Of a stretch of DNA of 15,733 nt, positions 6,175 to 13,783 are shown piece by piece; the stretch's first letter is position 1, and every line of letters begins with the position of its first letter. Location: positions 1-15,733 of the forward strand of contig JAJRXO010000353.1 in assembly GCA_024276255.1 (NCBI GenBank), given 5' to 3'. The stretch is from Chloroflexota bacterium (GTDB lineage: Bacteria; Chloroflexota; Anaerolineae; J102). The notes under the pieces are model-generated. The model did no database searches. It saw only the letters and a list, made by a program, of their open reading frames with translations, and was not told the DNA's origin. A program made the position numbers and the translations under genes.

Positions 6175-7458
6175 ATGACTGAGAAAGACACTTCTCAACT
6201 TCCTCCCTCCGACGGCAAGGGGACGGAATCGTTAGCCGAGGACTTCCGCAGCAATGCTGTACGCGATGCCGTGCTGCTGCCCATCCTGTCGGTGTTTACC
6301 GGCCTCTTCATCGGCGCCATCATCATCATCATTACCGATAACACCGTTATTACGGCCTGGCGCCATGTTTTTGATGACCCGCTGGCGGCCATCGCCGCTA
6401 CCTGGACCAGCATCAGCGTCGCCTATGGGGCCTTGATCTCCGGCTCGCTAGGAATCGTAGAGATCTGGCATGGCATCCAGGCCATGATGCAGGGGCAGGG
6501 TTCGGCTGAATTGGGAGTGGCGATGATCCCCCTGGCCGAGAGTATGACGCAATCGGTGCCCTATATTTTCGCCGGGCTGGCCGTGGCCCTGGGTTTTCAG
6601 GGAGGTCTGTTCAACATCGGCGGTGAAGGTCAGCTGCTGGTCGGCGGCTTGAGCTCGGTCTGGGTGGGCTATGCCGTGACCGGCCTGCCATGGTTTATCC
6701 ATCTGCCCCTGGCCCTGCTGGCAGGCATCATCGGCGCCGGCATCTGGGGCGCCATCCCCGGCATTCTCAAGGCATACACTGGCGGCCACGAGGTGATCAA
6801 TACGATCATGATGAACTGGATCATCATCAGCCTCAGCGCCTGGTTGCTCAAGGTGGGAGGTCCCATGTCGCGGGAAAAACTGCCCATCACCCCCGAAGTG
6901 CTGCCCACGGCCCAGATCCCGCAGATGTTCAGTACCCAGGGCAATCGCTTCCACTGGGGCTTCTTCCTGGCTCTGGCCGTGGCAGCCTTTGTGTGGTGGC
7001 TGTTGTATAAAACCACGCTCGGCTTTGAAATCCGCATGCTGGGCGCCAATCCCAAGGCAGCCCGTTACAGCGGCATTCATGTGCGCCGCCTGTATGTGAT
7101 CGTCATGACTGTCAGTGGTGCCCTGGCCGGTCTCGCCGGCTCGGTGCAGACGCTGGCCGTCGATCATTGGGTCGGCCTAGGCTTCTCCGGGGGGCTGGGC
7201 TTCGATGCCATTGCCCTGGCGCTTTTGGGCAAGAGCCATCCCCTGGGGGTGGTGTTGGCTGCCATTCTCTTCGGCACCCTGCGCAACGGCGCCACCCGCA
7301 TGCAGTCGGTGGCCCGTATTCCCATCGACATCATCACCATCGTGCAGGCGCTGGTGATCGTCTTTATCGCCGCACCGGCTATTATTCGCTGGATTTTCCG
7401 CCTGCGTACCGGAGGCGAAGCTGCCGCTCCCATTTTCACCAAAGGCTGGGGTTCCTGA
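6175..7458 (+). CDS. ABC importer permease, BMP/nucleoside class (first of two)
   Basis: This 427-residue inner-membrane protein of the BPD_transp_2 class is similar to NupP/YufP-type permeases. The ATG at 6175 follows AGGAG (6164-6168) with a 6-nt spacer. About 30 polar N-terminal residues precede the first membrane segment (about 34-55). The hallmark block is PYIFAGLAVALGFQGGLFNI followed by GGEGQLLVGG. Later come GGHEVINTIMMNWI, LLYKTTLGFEIRMLGANPKA and a C-terminal multi-span region (GGLGFDAIALALLGKSHPLG). It pairs with the next gene to form a heterodimeric channel. It is longer than typical members (about 350) because of the N-terminal extension and a long loop after about residue 55. 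Confidence 0.9.
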   Translation: MTEKDTSQLPPSDGKGTESLAEDFRSNAVRDAVLLPILSVFTGLFIGAIIIIITDNTVITAWRHVFDDPLAAIAATWTSISVAYGALISGSLGIVEIWHGIQAMMQGQGSAELGVAMIPLAESMTQSVPYIFAGLAVALGFQGGLFNIGGEGQLLVGGLSSVWVGYAVTGLPWFIHLPLALLAGIIGAGIWGAIPGILKAYTGGHEVINTIMMNWIIISLSAWLLKVGGPMSREKLPITPEVLPTAQIPQMFSTQGNRFHWGFFLALAVAAFVWWLLYKTTLGFEIRMLGANPKAARYSGIHVRRLYVIVMTVSGALAGLAGSVQTLAVDHWVGLGFSGGLGFDAIALALLGKSHPLGVVLAAILFGTLRNGATRMQSVARIPIDIITIVQALVIVFIAAPAIIRWIFRLRTGGEAAAPIFTKGWGS

Positions 7459-7501
7459 CCCGCCTTTCCCGACTCCATTTGTTGCTTAAGGTGACGTTTT
7501 T

Positions 7502-8791
7502 ATGACAGCTACTGCAACTTCTTTTTCTCCCGATTCGTATGCCGGCCGCAGAGAACGCCGCAAAGCCATCGCCTATGGTGTGTTCTTTCTGCTGGTCGCG
7601 GCCATGATTCTCTGGTTCTTCGCAGCGCACAGCGAAGGTGGCATCATCAGCACCATGAAGCTCAACCCGACGACCAAGGCCAAGATCATCAAGGTGCCCG
7701 ATCTGAAGCTGCCCACACTGACAACCATGATCGTTTTGGGGCTGCTAACCGCCCTTATCGGCTTCTATCAGATCATCCGCGGGTTTAAGAACGTCTATCT
7801 GTGGCTGGGTATCGTGGCGTCCATGTTTGTATTCGCCTTTCTGGTGTGGGCCACACGCGGCAGGTCCATCAACCTGCTGGGCATCCTCACTTTTGCCGTG
7901 GCCGCCGCCTCACCCATCGCCTTCGGCGCCCTCAGCGGTGTGATGTGTGAACGCTCGGGGGTGATCAACATCGCCATCGAAGGGATCATGCTGGCGGCAG
8001 CCATGATGGCCGTGGTGGTGGCCAGCATGACCGATAGCCAGTGGCTGGGGCTGGTTGCTGCCATCCTCACCGGCGGCCTGATGGGCTGGTTTCTGGCCAT
8101 CCTCTCCATCCGTTTTATGGTCGATCAGATCATCGGCGGCGTGGCCCTCAACATCTTCGCCCTGGGTATCACCAGCTTTATCAGCCAGCGCTTCTTGCAG
8201 CCCATCCCCGATCTCAATTCGGGCGGCGTCTTCAAAAAGATTCCCATTCCCGGCCTCTCGCAGATCCCTATCATCGGCCCCGTGTTCTTCAACCATACCC
8301 CCATCATCTATATTCTGTTTATTCTCGTCATTGCCATCCACTTTATGATGTGGTACACCAAATGGGGCCTGCGTACGCGGGCCGTGGGTGAACACCCGCG
8401 CGCGGCCGACACGCTGGGCATTAACGTGTTTCTCGTGCGCTACGTGAACGTGATCGTCGGCGGCATGATTGCCGGCATTGGCGGCGCCTACTTCACCATC
8501 GGCTCGGTGGGCCGCTTCGACGAAAATATCACTGCCGGCAAGGGCTTCATCGGCCTGGCCGCTATGATCTTCGGCAAATGGACGGCTGTCGGCGGATTTT
8601 TAGCCTCGCTGTTGTTCGGCTTCTCCGACGCCCTGCAGGCCAAGTTGCAGATCCTGGGCAAGGCTCAGGTGCCTATTCCCAGCGAATGGCTGCTCGTCAT
8701 CCCCTATGTCGTCACCATGATCGTATTGGCCGGTGTGGTAGGCCGCACTGTGCCTCCGGCTGCCGATGGTCAGCCTTACGAAAAACAGTAA
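7502..8791 (+). CDS. ABC importer permease, BMP/nucleoside class (second of two)
   Basis: This 429-residue membrane protein is similar to NupQ/YufQ-type permeases. The ATG at 7502 follows AAGGTGA with a 7-nt spacer, 43 nt after the first permease. Compared with family members of about 300-320 residues it has an extra N-terminal region: a membrane segment (about 21-40), a polar stretch, and two further hydrophobic segments (to about 118). The conserved core then begins: PIAFGALSGVMCERSGVINI, AIEGIMLAAAMMAV, then MVDQIIGGVALNIFALGITS, TKWGLRTRAVGEHPRAADTLG and ITAGKGFIGLAAMIFGKW. It is the last gene of the importer operon; the terminator at 8854-8891 follows. Confidence 0.9.
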   Translation: MTATATSFSPDSYAGRRERRKAIAYGVFFLLVAAMILWFFAAHSEGGIISTMKLNPTTKAKIIKVPDLKLPTLTTMIVLGLLTALIGFYQIIRGFKNVYLWLGIVASMFVFAFLVWATRGRSINLLGILTFAVAAASPIAFGALSGVMCERSGVINIAIEGIMLAAAMMAVVVASMTDSQWLGLVAAILTGGLMGWFLAILSIRFMVDQIIGGVALNIFALGITSFISQRFLQPIPDLNSGGVFKKIPIPGLSQIPIIGPVFFNHTPIIYILFILVIAIHFMMWYTKWGLRTRAVGEHPRAADTLGINVFLVRYVNVIVGGMIAGIGGAYFTIGSVGRFDENITAGKGFIGLAAMIFGKWTAVGGFLASLLFGFSDALQAKLQILGKAQVPIPSEWLLVIPYVVTMIVLAGVVGRTVPPAADGQPYEKQ

Positions 8792-8814
8792 AGCGCACCA
8801 CCCCAGAGCCAGAT

Positions 8815-8837
8815 TGCAGGCTAAATAACCGCCTGCA
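8815..8837 (+). promoter_or_regulatory. Inverted repeat upstream of the menaquinone cluster promoter
   Basis: TGCAGGC (8815-8821) and GCCTGCA (8831-8837) are perfectly complementary around a 9-nt AT-rich centre. The repeat covers the place of the -35 region (8828-8833) of the promoter whose -10 is at 8851-8856, so it could be an operator, or simply part of the 3' end of the importer mRNA. Confidence 0.4.
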
Positions 8838-8847
8838 GCCCATTTAA

Positions 8848-8856
8848 TGGTATACT
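8848..8856 (+). promoter_or_regulatory. Extended -10 promoter for the menaquinone cluster
   Basis: TGG immediately before TATACT makes an extended -10 (TGn-TATACT). The -35 region (ACCGCC) is poor, as extended -10 promoters allow. Transcription would begin near 8863, about 48 nt before the UbiD-family gene. The last three bases of the -10 are the first three of the terminator stem. Confidence 0.5.
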
Positions 8857-8891
8857 GCGTATTGTCCCCCCTGCGACAATACGCAGTTTTC
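8854..8891 (+). terminator. Rho-independent terminator of the ABC importer operon
   Basis: ACTGCGTATTGTC (8854-8866) and GACAATACGCAGT (8875-8887) form a perfect 13-bp stem with an 8-nt loop, followed by TTTTC. It lies 62 nt after the last permease stop and 19 nt before the next start codon. A transcript from the overlapping extended -10 would begin inside the left arm and so escape termination. Confidence 0.8.
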
Positions 8892-8910
8892 TTGGGAGAA
8901 ACGTGTAGCA

Positions 8911-10383
8911 ATGGCCTATCAAAACCTGCAAGCATTTATCGATAAACTGGAAAAAGCCGGTGAACTGCATCGCATCACCGTGCCGGTTGATCCCTATCTG
9001 GAGATTACCGAGATCACCGACCGCATCAGTAAAGGGGCGGCCGCGCACAACAAGGCCCTGCTCTTCGAACGCGTCAAGGGCTCGGATATGCCGGTGCTGA
9101 TCAATGCCCTGGGCAATGAAAAACGCATGGCCATGGCCCTGGGTGTGGGAGAGCTGGACGATCTGCGCCATAATCTGGCCCACCTGCTCGACCCCAAGCT
9201 GCCGCGCGGCTTGCGGCCCACCCTGAGTCGCGCCGGTGAGATGCTGGGCGCCCTGCGCAGCATCGGTCTCAAGCCCAGGATCGTCGGCAATGCGCCCGTG
9301 CAGGAAGTGGTAAAAACCGGCGATAACGCCACCCTGGATGGCATCCCCATTCTCACCTGCTGGCCCGCAGACGGCGGCCCCTACATCACCATGCCCACGG
9401 TTATCAGTCGAGATCCGCTCACGCAGGTGCGCAATGTGGGCATGTATCGACTGCAGGTCTACGACAACCACACAGTGGGTATGCACTGGCAATTGCACAA
9501 AGGTGGGGCAGAGCACGAACGCGTGGCCCGTGAAATGGGAAAGGAACAGATTCCCGTGGCCGTCAGCCTGGGCGGTGATCCGGCCATCATGTGGTCGGGC
9601 AGCGCCCCCCTGCCTCCGAACGTCGACGAGTTCCTGCTGGCAGGATGGCTGCGGGGTAAACCGGTCGAGCTCACCCGCTGCATCAGTCAGCCGCTGGAAG
9701 TGCCGGCTCATGCCGAGATCGTGATCGAAGGCTATGTAGATCCAGCCGAAAGCCGCCTGGAAGGCCCATTCGGCGATCACACCGGTTTTTATACCCCTCC
9801 CGACCATTATCCGGTGCTGCACATCACCGCCATCACCCACCGCCGCCGGCCCGTGTACCCCGCCACAGTGGTGGGCAAACCGCCCATGGAAGATTACTGG
9901 ATGGGGAAAGCCACCGAACGCCTTTTCCTGCCCCTCATGCAACTGTTCATGGGCGAGATTGTAGATGTAAACATGCCCGCGGCCGGCGTTTTTCATAACC
10001 TCATCTTCGTCTCCATCAAGAAACGCTATCCCGGCCATGCCCGCAAGGTAATCAACGGCCTGTGGGGCCTGGGTCTGATGATGCTGACCAAGGCCATCGT
10101 GATCGTCGATGAAGATGTGGACGTACAGAATCCGGATGAGGCGTATTTTCATCTCTTTGGCAATGTGGATTGGAGCCGTGATGTCATTATCCAGGATGGC
10201 CCTGTCGATGCCCTTGATCATGCCAGCTATAACTTCGCGTTTGGCGGTCGCATTGGCATCGACGCCACGCGCAAGCTGCCCGGCGAGGGCTATACCCGCG
10301 GTTGGCCCGACCCCATCGAGATGAGCGCCGAAATCAAAGAACGCGTCGCCCGACGCTGGCTACAATACGGATTTGGCGACTAA
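8911..10383 (+). CDS. mqnL: UbiD-family prenylated-FMN decarboxylase, probable menaquinone pathway MqnL
   Basis: This 490-residue protein has the usual length of the UbiD family of reversible aromatic decarboxylases that use prenylated FMN and a divalent metal. Diagnostic stretches are NVGMYRLQ (Asn175, Arg180; the spacing equals the metal-binding Asn and catalytic Arg of fungal Fdc1) and EGPFGDHTG (Glu284 and Asp289, matching the two acidic residues of the catalytic triad). Others are KPVELTRC, EIVIEGYVDP and VVGKPPMEDYWMG. Because it opens a cluster with mqnC, mqnP, mqnE and mqnA, it is most likely the futalosine-route decarboxylase acting on the naphthoate intermediate. Assignment to that step is from context, and other UbiD substrates cannot be excluded by sequence alone. 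The UbiX-like partner that makes prenyl-FMN is not in the window. A weak GGGAG lies 12 nt before the ATG. Confidence 0.87.
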   Translation: MAYQNLQAFIDKLEKAGELHRITVPVDPYLEITEITDRISKGAAAHNKALLFERVKGSDMPVLINALGNEKRMAMALGVGELDDLRHNLAHLLDPKLPRGLRPTLSRAGEMLGALRSIGLKPRIVGNAPVQEVVKTGDNATLDGIPILTCWPADGGPYITMPTVISRDPLTQVRNVGMYRLQVYDNHTVGMHWQLHKGGAEHERVAREMGKEQIPVAVSLGGDPAIMWSGSAPLPPNVDEFLLAGWLRGKPVELTRCISQPLEVPAHAEIVIEGYVDPAESRLEGPFGDHTGFYTPPDHYPVLHITAITHRRRPVYPATVVGKPPMEDYWMGKATERLFLPLMQLFMGEIVDVNMPAAGVFHNLIFVSIKKRYPGHARKVINGLWGLGLMMLTKAIVIVDEDVDVQNPDEAYFHLFGNVDWSRDVIIQDGPVDALDHASYNFAFGGRIGIDATRKLPGEGYTRGWPDPIEMSAEIKERVARRWLQYGFGD

Positions 10384-10410
10384 AGCCACCCACTCTCCTG
10401 ACTCCTTCCC

Positions 10411-11466
10411 ATGCCCGACTGGAACGATCTCAGCCATCTCTGGTCTACCCTGACCGAAGTCGATACTGCCGCCCTGCGTGAGCAGGCGCAGAAGCCCCTG
10501 CGCGTGGCCATACTCGGCAGCGACGCCACCGCGGTGCAATGGCTGGTCGATCAACTGCGCACCGATCCTTTCAACGACCGGTTGCACGCCCTGCCGCACA
10601 CCCTGTGGCCCTATCCTCTGCCTGTACCGGCGGCCACCCTCAAAGAAGCTGCCGCAGCCGACCTTGTCCTGCTGGCAATACCGGCCGCGCAATCATCGCT
10701 TGCTGCCGAGCGGGAAGCATTTGCCTTCTTGCGGCAGCAAAATCCGCGCCTGACCCCCATCATCCTGCATATCCAGACCCTGCCACAGCTGACGGCAGTT
10801 GATATGAGTCGGCGCAACTGGCGCGGGGCCGTGGAAGTCGTGGCATCGCCCCGACATCTGCACCCCCTGGCCACGGATCTGATCCCCACCCTTATCGATC
10901 TTTTTCCCGAGCAACATGTGGCTCTGGCGCACCATATCCCGGCCCTGCGCGAGGATATCGTCCGTCACATCATCAACGAAACCTGCGTCGCCAATGCCGG
11001 TTACGCGGCTGGCACCGGCCTGGCCGAGATCATCCCCGTCCTCGATATTCCCTTCAATGTCGCCGATATGGTGGTGCTCACCAAAAACCAGGGCCTCATG
11101 GCTTACAAGCTGGCCCTCTGCCTGGGGCAGGACATCAGTCCCCAGGAGCTGGCTGTACAACTGGTGGGCTTGCTGGGCGGAGGCTTTATGTGGCGCGAGC
11201 TGGCCCGGCGTCTGGTGGGCTTCATCCCCCTCTGGGGCCTGATCCCCAAGATCGCGGTCGCCTATGCCGGCACCTATGTAACCGGTCAGGCGGTGCTGCA
11301 CTGGTACGCCTACGGCCAGAAGCTCAGCCCACAGCGCCTGCGTCAGCTTTACGCCCAGGCGCTGATCGAGGGCCGCCGCCGCGCTGCCGCTCTCGTGCCC
11401 CGACGCCGACTGCGTTTGCCCTCGCTGCGGCGTCGTTCTTCGCCGCCGATACGGCATGACACATGA
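10411..11466 (+). CDS. Unrecognised protein with degenerate P-loop-like N-terminus and DUF697-like C-terminus
   Basis: I do not recognise this 351-residue protein as a named gene. The N-terminal half resembles a Rossmann or small-GTPase layout: a strand LRVAILGSDATAV (residues 30-42) sits where a P-loop would be but lacks GKS/GKT. A second strand is DLVLLAIPAA, and no NKxD is visible. The C-terminal half (about 175-305) has the DUF697/YcjF-like pattern AEIIPVLDIPFNVADMVVLT followed by KNQGLMAYKLALCLG, then a hydrophobic segment (GFIPLWGLIPKIAVAYAGTY), suggesting membrane association. The tail is very basic (repeated RRR). It lies 27 nt after the UbiD gene and 99 nt before mqnC, on the same strand, so it is probably co-transcribed. 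No Shine-Dalgarno precedes the ATG. A role in menaquinone synthesis is possible from context but unproven. Confidence 0.8.
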   Translation: MPDWNDLSHLWSTLTEVDTAALREQAQKPLRVAILGSDATAVQWLVDQLRTDPFNDRLHALPHTLWPYPLPVPAATLKEAAAADLVLLAIPAAQSSLAAEREAFAFLRQQNPRLTPIILHIQTLPQLTAVDMSRRNWRGAVEVVASPRHLHPLATDLIPTLIDLFPEQHVALAHHIPALREDIVRHIINETCVANAGYAAGTGLAEIIPVLDIPFNVADMVVLTKNQGLMAYKLALCLGQDISPQELAVQLVGLLGGGFMWRELARRLVGFIPLWGLIPKIAVAYAGTYVTGQAVLHWYAYGQKLSPQRLRQLYAQALIEGRRRAAALVPRRRLRLPSLRRRSSPPIRHDT

Positions 11467-11565
11467 TGCGCACAGCCATTCCGAATCTGCCCCTGAGATA
11501 AGTGTTTCGCTTTTTACCCCTTCCCTCATCCTCCTTTCTTTCCGCAATTTCCCTGTCCTGTAACC

Positions 11566-12750
11566 ATGAACGCTAACGATTTATTGAAAAAAGCCGCTGA
11601 TGGCGAACGCCTCACGCCTGATGAGGGCCTGATCCTTTACAGAGAAGGCGATCATCAAGGTATGCTGGAAGTCGCCCACCAACTGCGTCTGCAGCGCACC
11701 CATCCCGAGATCGTCACCTATCTGGTCGATCGCAATATCAACTACACCAATGTCTGCACCACCGATTGCCAGTTCTGCTCGTTTTATCGCCTCCCCGGCC
11801 ATGCCGAAAGCTATGTGCTGAGCAAGGAGGAGATCGGCGCCAAGGTGGAGGAGCTGCTGGCCTGGGGTGGCACCCGCATCCTCATGCAGGGCGGGCACCA
11901 TCCCGACCTGCGCATTGACTGGTACGAGGATATGCTGCGCTGGCTGAAGAGCACCTATCCCGAGATCGAGCTGGATTGCTTCAGTCCCTCGGAGATCGAA
12001 AACATCGCTCATCTGGAAGGCATGAGCATGGAAACCGTGCTCGAACGCCTGAATGCGGCCGGGCTCGACGGCCTGCCCGGCGGTGGGGCCGAGATCCTAG
12101 ACGACGCCGTGCGTATACGCATCTCGCCCAAAAAGACCAAAACGGCTGTGTGGCTGCATGCTATGCGCATTGCTCAGCGCCTGGGCATGGTCACCAGCGC
12201 CACCATGGTGATCGGCTTTGGCGAAACCCTGGAACAGCGCATTGCCAGCCTGACGCGGCTGCGCGAGTTGCAGGATGAATCACTGACTGCGCACGGAAAC
12301 GGCTTTACGGCCTTCATTATGTGGACAGCCCAACTCAGCGAGACCAACAGCATGGGGCGCAGCCGGCACCGCCACAAATACGGAGCCGATTTCGACGAAT
12401 ATCTGCACACCAGCGCCTTTGCCCGCATCTATCTCGACAACTTCACCAACATCCAGGCCAGCTGGCCCACGCAGGGTCTGGACACGGCCCGCCGCGCCCT
12501 GTATGCCGGGGCTAACGATTTCGGCAGCACCATGCTGGAAGAAAACGTGGTCAGTCAGGCTGCGGCCTACACTGAACGCGAACCCCGCATGAGTGTATAT
12601 CGGCTGCATCAGCAGATCCGCCAGGCCGGCTTTGTGCCGGCGCAGCGTGATAGCCGGTATCGCATTGTGCGCAGTTTCGACCATGTGATGAGCCGGGAAG
12701 AACTGGCTCCGCGACCCATTGCCAGCCGTCTTCCCACCCCTGCCAGTTAG
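11566..12750 (+). CDS. mqnC: Cyclic dehypoxanthine futalosine synthase (radical SAM)
   Basis: This 394-residue radical SAM enzyme cyclises dehypoxanthine futalosine in the futalosine route to menaquinone. The cluster motif is CTTDCQFC (Cys64, Cys68, Cys71; CX3CX2C) within NINYTNVC. MqnC-type text follows: QGGHHPDLRIDWYEDMLRWL, DCFSPSEI, LPGGGAEIL followed by RISPKK, and TSATMVIGFGET. FTAFIMWTAQ and the C-terminal IRQAGFVPAQRDSRY also fit. The NxNYTN and FSPSEI blocks separate it from MqnE, which is encoded further downstream. The position after GG, where MqnC usually has TNP, reads HHP here. The upstream 99 nt are pyrimidine-rich with no Shine-Dalgarno; the ATG is chosen because the helical N-terminus (LLKKAADGERLTPDEGL) is conserved in the family. 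Confidence 0.93.
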   Translation: MNANDLLKKAADGERLTPDEGLILYREGDHQGMLEVAHQLRLQRTHPEIVTYLVDRNINYTNVCTTDCQFCSFYRLPGHAESYVLSKEEIGAKVEELLAWGGTRILMQGGHHPDLRIDWYEDMLRWLKSTYPEIELDCFSPSEIENIAHLEGMSMETVLERLNAAGLDGLPGGGAEILDDAVRIRISPKKTKTAVWLHAMRIAQRLGMVTSATMVIGFGETLEQRIASLTRLRELQDESLTAHGNGFTAFIMWTAQLSETNSMGRSRHRHKYGADFDEYLHTSAFARIYLDNFTNIQASWPTQGLDTARRALYAGANDFGSTMLEENVVSQAAAYTEREPRMSVYRLHQQIRQAGFVPAQRDSRYRIVRSFDHVMSREELAPRPIASRLPTPAS

Positions 12751-12798
12751 CCACACTGTCCGGCCTCCCACTCTTCCCCACATCAGAACCGAGAAGCC

Positions 12799-13677
12799 AT
12801 GTCCAAAATCCGTACTTTTTTGGAGATGATCAAATTCGAACACACCATCTTTGCCCTGCCGTTTGCTTATCTGGGCATGGTGCTGGCATGGGCGCAGACC
12901 GACGCCGGGGCCAGCCTGGGCGGATGGGGAATGACATGGCAATTCGTGTGGATCACACTGGCCCTGGCCGGGGCGCGTACTGCAGCCATGGCCTTCAATC
13001 GCGCCATCGATGCCGAAATCGACGCCCGCAACCCGCGCACAGCCAATCGCCCCATCCAGCGGGGACAGATCAGCAGGCAAGCCGTATGGTTTGCCGGTTT
13101 CGTCGCCCTGGGAGTCATGTTGCTGGCGGCCTGGCAGCTCAATAGCTTTGTGCTCAAACTCTCGCCTCTGGCCGTATTGGGTCTGGTGGGCTATGCCTAT
13201 ACCAAGCGCTTCACGTGGTTGTGCCATGTGTGGCTGGGCCTGGTGGATGGGGCAGCCGCGGCCGGAGCCTGGGCCGCAGTCACTGGTAGCCTCGCCCATC
13301 CCATCCCCTGGCTGCTATGGGCAGCCGTGGCCGTGTGGATCGGCGGCTTCGATCTGATTTATGCCTGTCAGGATGTGGATGTCGATCGCCGCGACGGCTT
13401 ATTTTCCATCCCCGCCCGTTTTGGCATTGCCCCTGCCCTGCGCCTGGCGCAGATCGCCCACGTGATCACGGTGATCCTGCTGGTGGCGGTGGGATGGGTC
13501 GCCGGTCTGGGTTGGTTCTACTGGCTAGGCATGGCGGTGGTGGCGGGCCTGCTGATTTACGAGCATTCGCTGGTCAAACCCGATGATCTCAGCAAGGTGA
13601 ATCTCGCCTTTTTCACCATGAACGGCTATATCAGTGTGATCACCCTGCTCGCTACACTGCTGGGGTTGTGGCTATAA
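12799..13677 (+). CDS. mqnP: UbiA-type prenyltransferase of the futalosine menaquinone pathway
   Basis: This 292-residue polytopic membrane enzyme attaches the isoprenoid tail to the aromatic precursor. Both Asp-rich Mg-diphosphate motifs are intact: NRAIDAEIDARNPRT (Asn67, Asp71, Asp75) and DLIYACQDVDVDRRDG (Asp185, Tyr188, Asp192, Asp196). Around them are about eight or nine hydrophobic segments. The N-terminal FLEMIKFEHTIFALPFAYLG is typical of 4-hydroxybenzoate-polyprenyltransferase-like proteins. Context between mqnC and mqnE points to MqnP rather than UbiA or MenA. It lies 48 nt after mqnC. Only a weak GAGAAG-like sequence precedes the ATG. Confidence 0.9.
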   Translation: MSKIRTFLEMIKFEHTIFALPFAYLGMVLAWAQTDAGASLGGWGMTWQFVWITLALAGARTAAMAFNRAIDAEIDARNPRTANRPIQRGQISRQAVWFAGFVALGVMLLAAWQLNSFVLKLSPLAVLGLVGYAYTKRFTWLCHVWLGLVDGAAAAGAWAAVTGSLAHPIPWLLWAAVAVWIGGFDLIYACQDVDVDRRDGLFSIPARFGIAPALRLAQIAHVITVILLVAVGWVAGLGWFYWLGMAVVAGLLIYEHSLVKPDDLSKVNLAFFTMNGYISVITLLATLLGLWL

Positions 13678-13732
13678 GATTGCCCGTATCCATGCAAACC
13701 CGGTGTGAAACTGGCCCCATTTGGCTTTTGTT

Positions 13733-13752
13733 TATACAATGATGACCATCAT
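13733..13752 (+). promoter_or_regulatory. Possible -10 and adjoining palindrome upstream of mqnE
   Basis: TATACA/TACAAT at 13733-13740 resembles a -10 box but lacks a recognisable -35. It overlaps the inverted repeat ATGATG-AC-CATCAT (13739-13752). In a 106-nt gap, longer than most gaps in this cluster, this could be a weak internal promoter with an operator; the evidence is only pattern and position. Confidence 0.25.
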
Positions 13753-13783
13753 ACCTGATCCCATTATCTTGTAACCCACCATT

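Noticed and set aside
8821..10221. 466-codon minus-strand open frame opposite the UbiD-family gene.
   Set aside because: It is an antisense shadow in GC-rich DNA; the plus strand encodes a complete UbiD-family enzyme with catalytic motifs.
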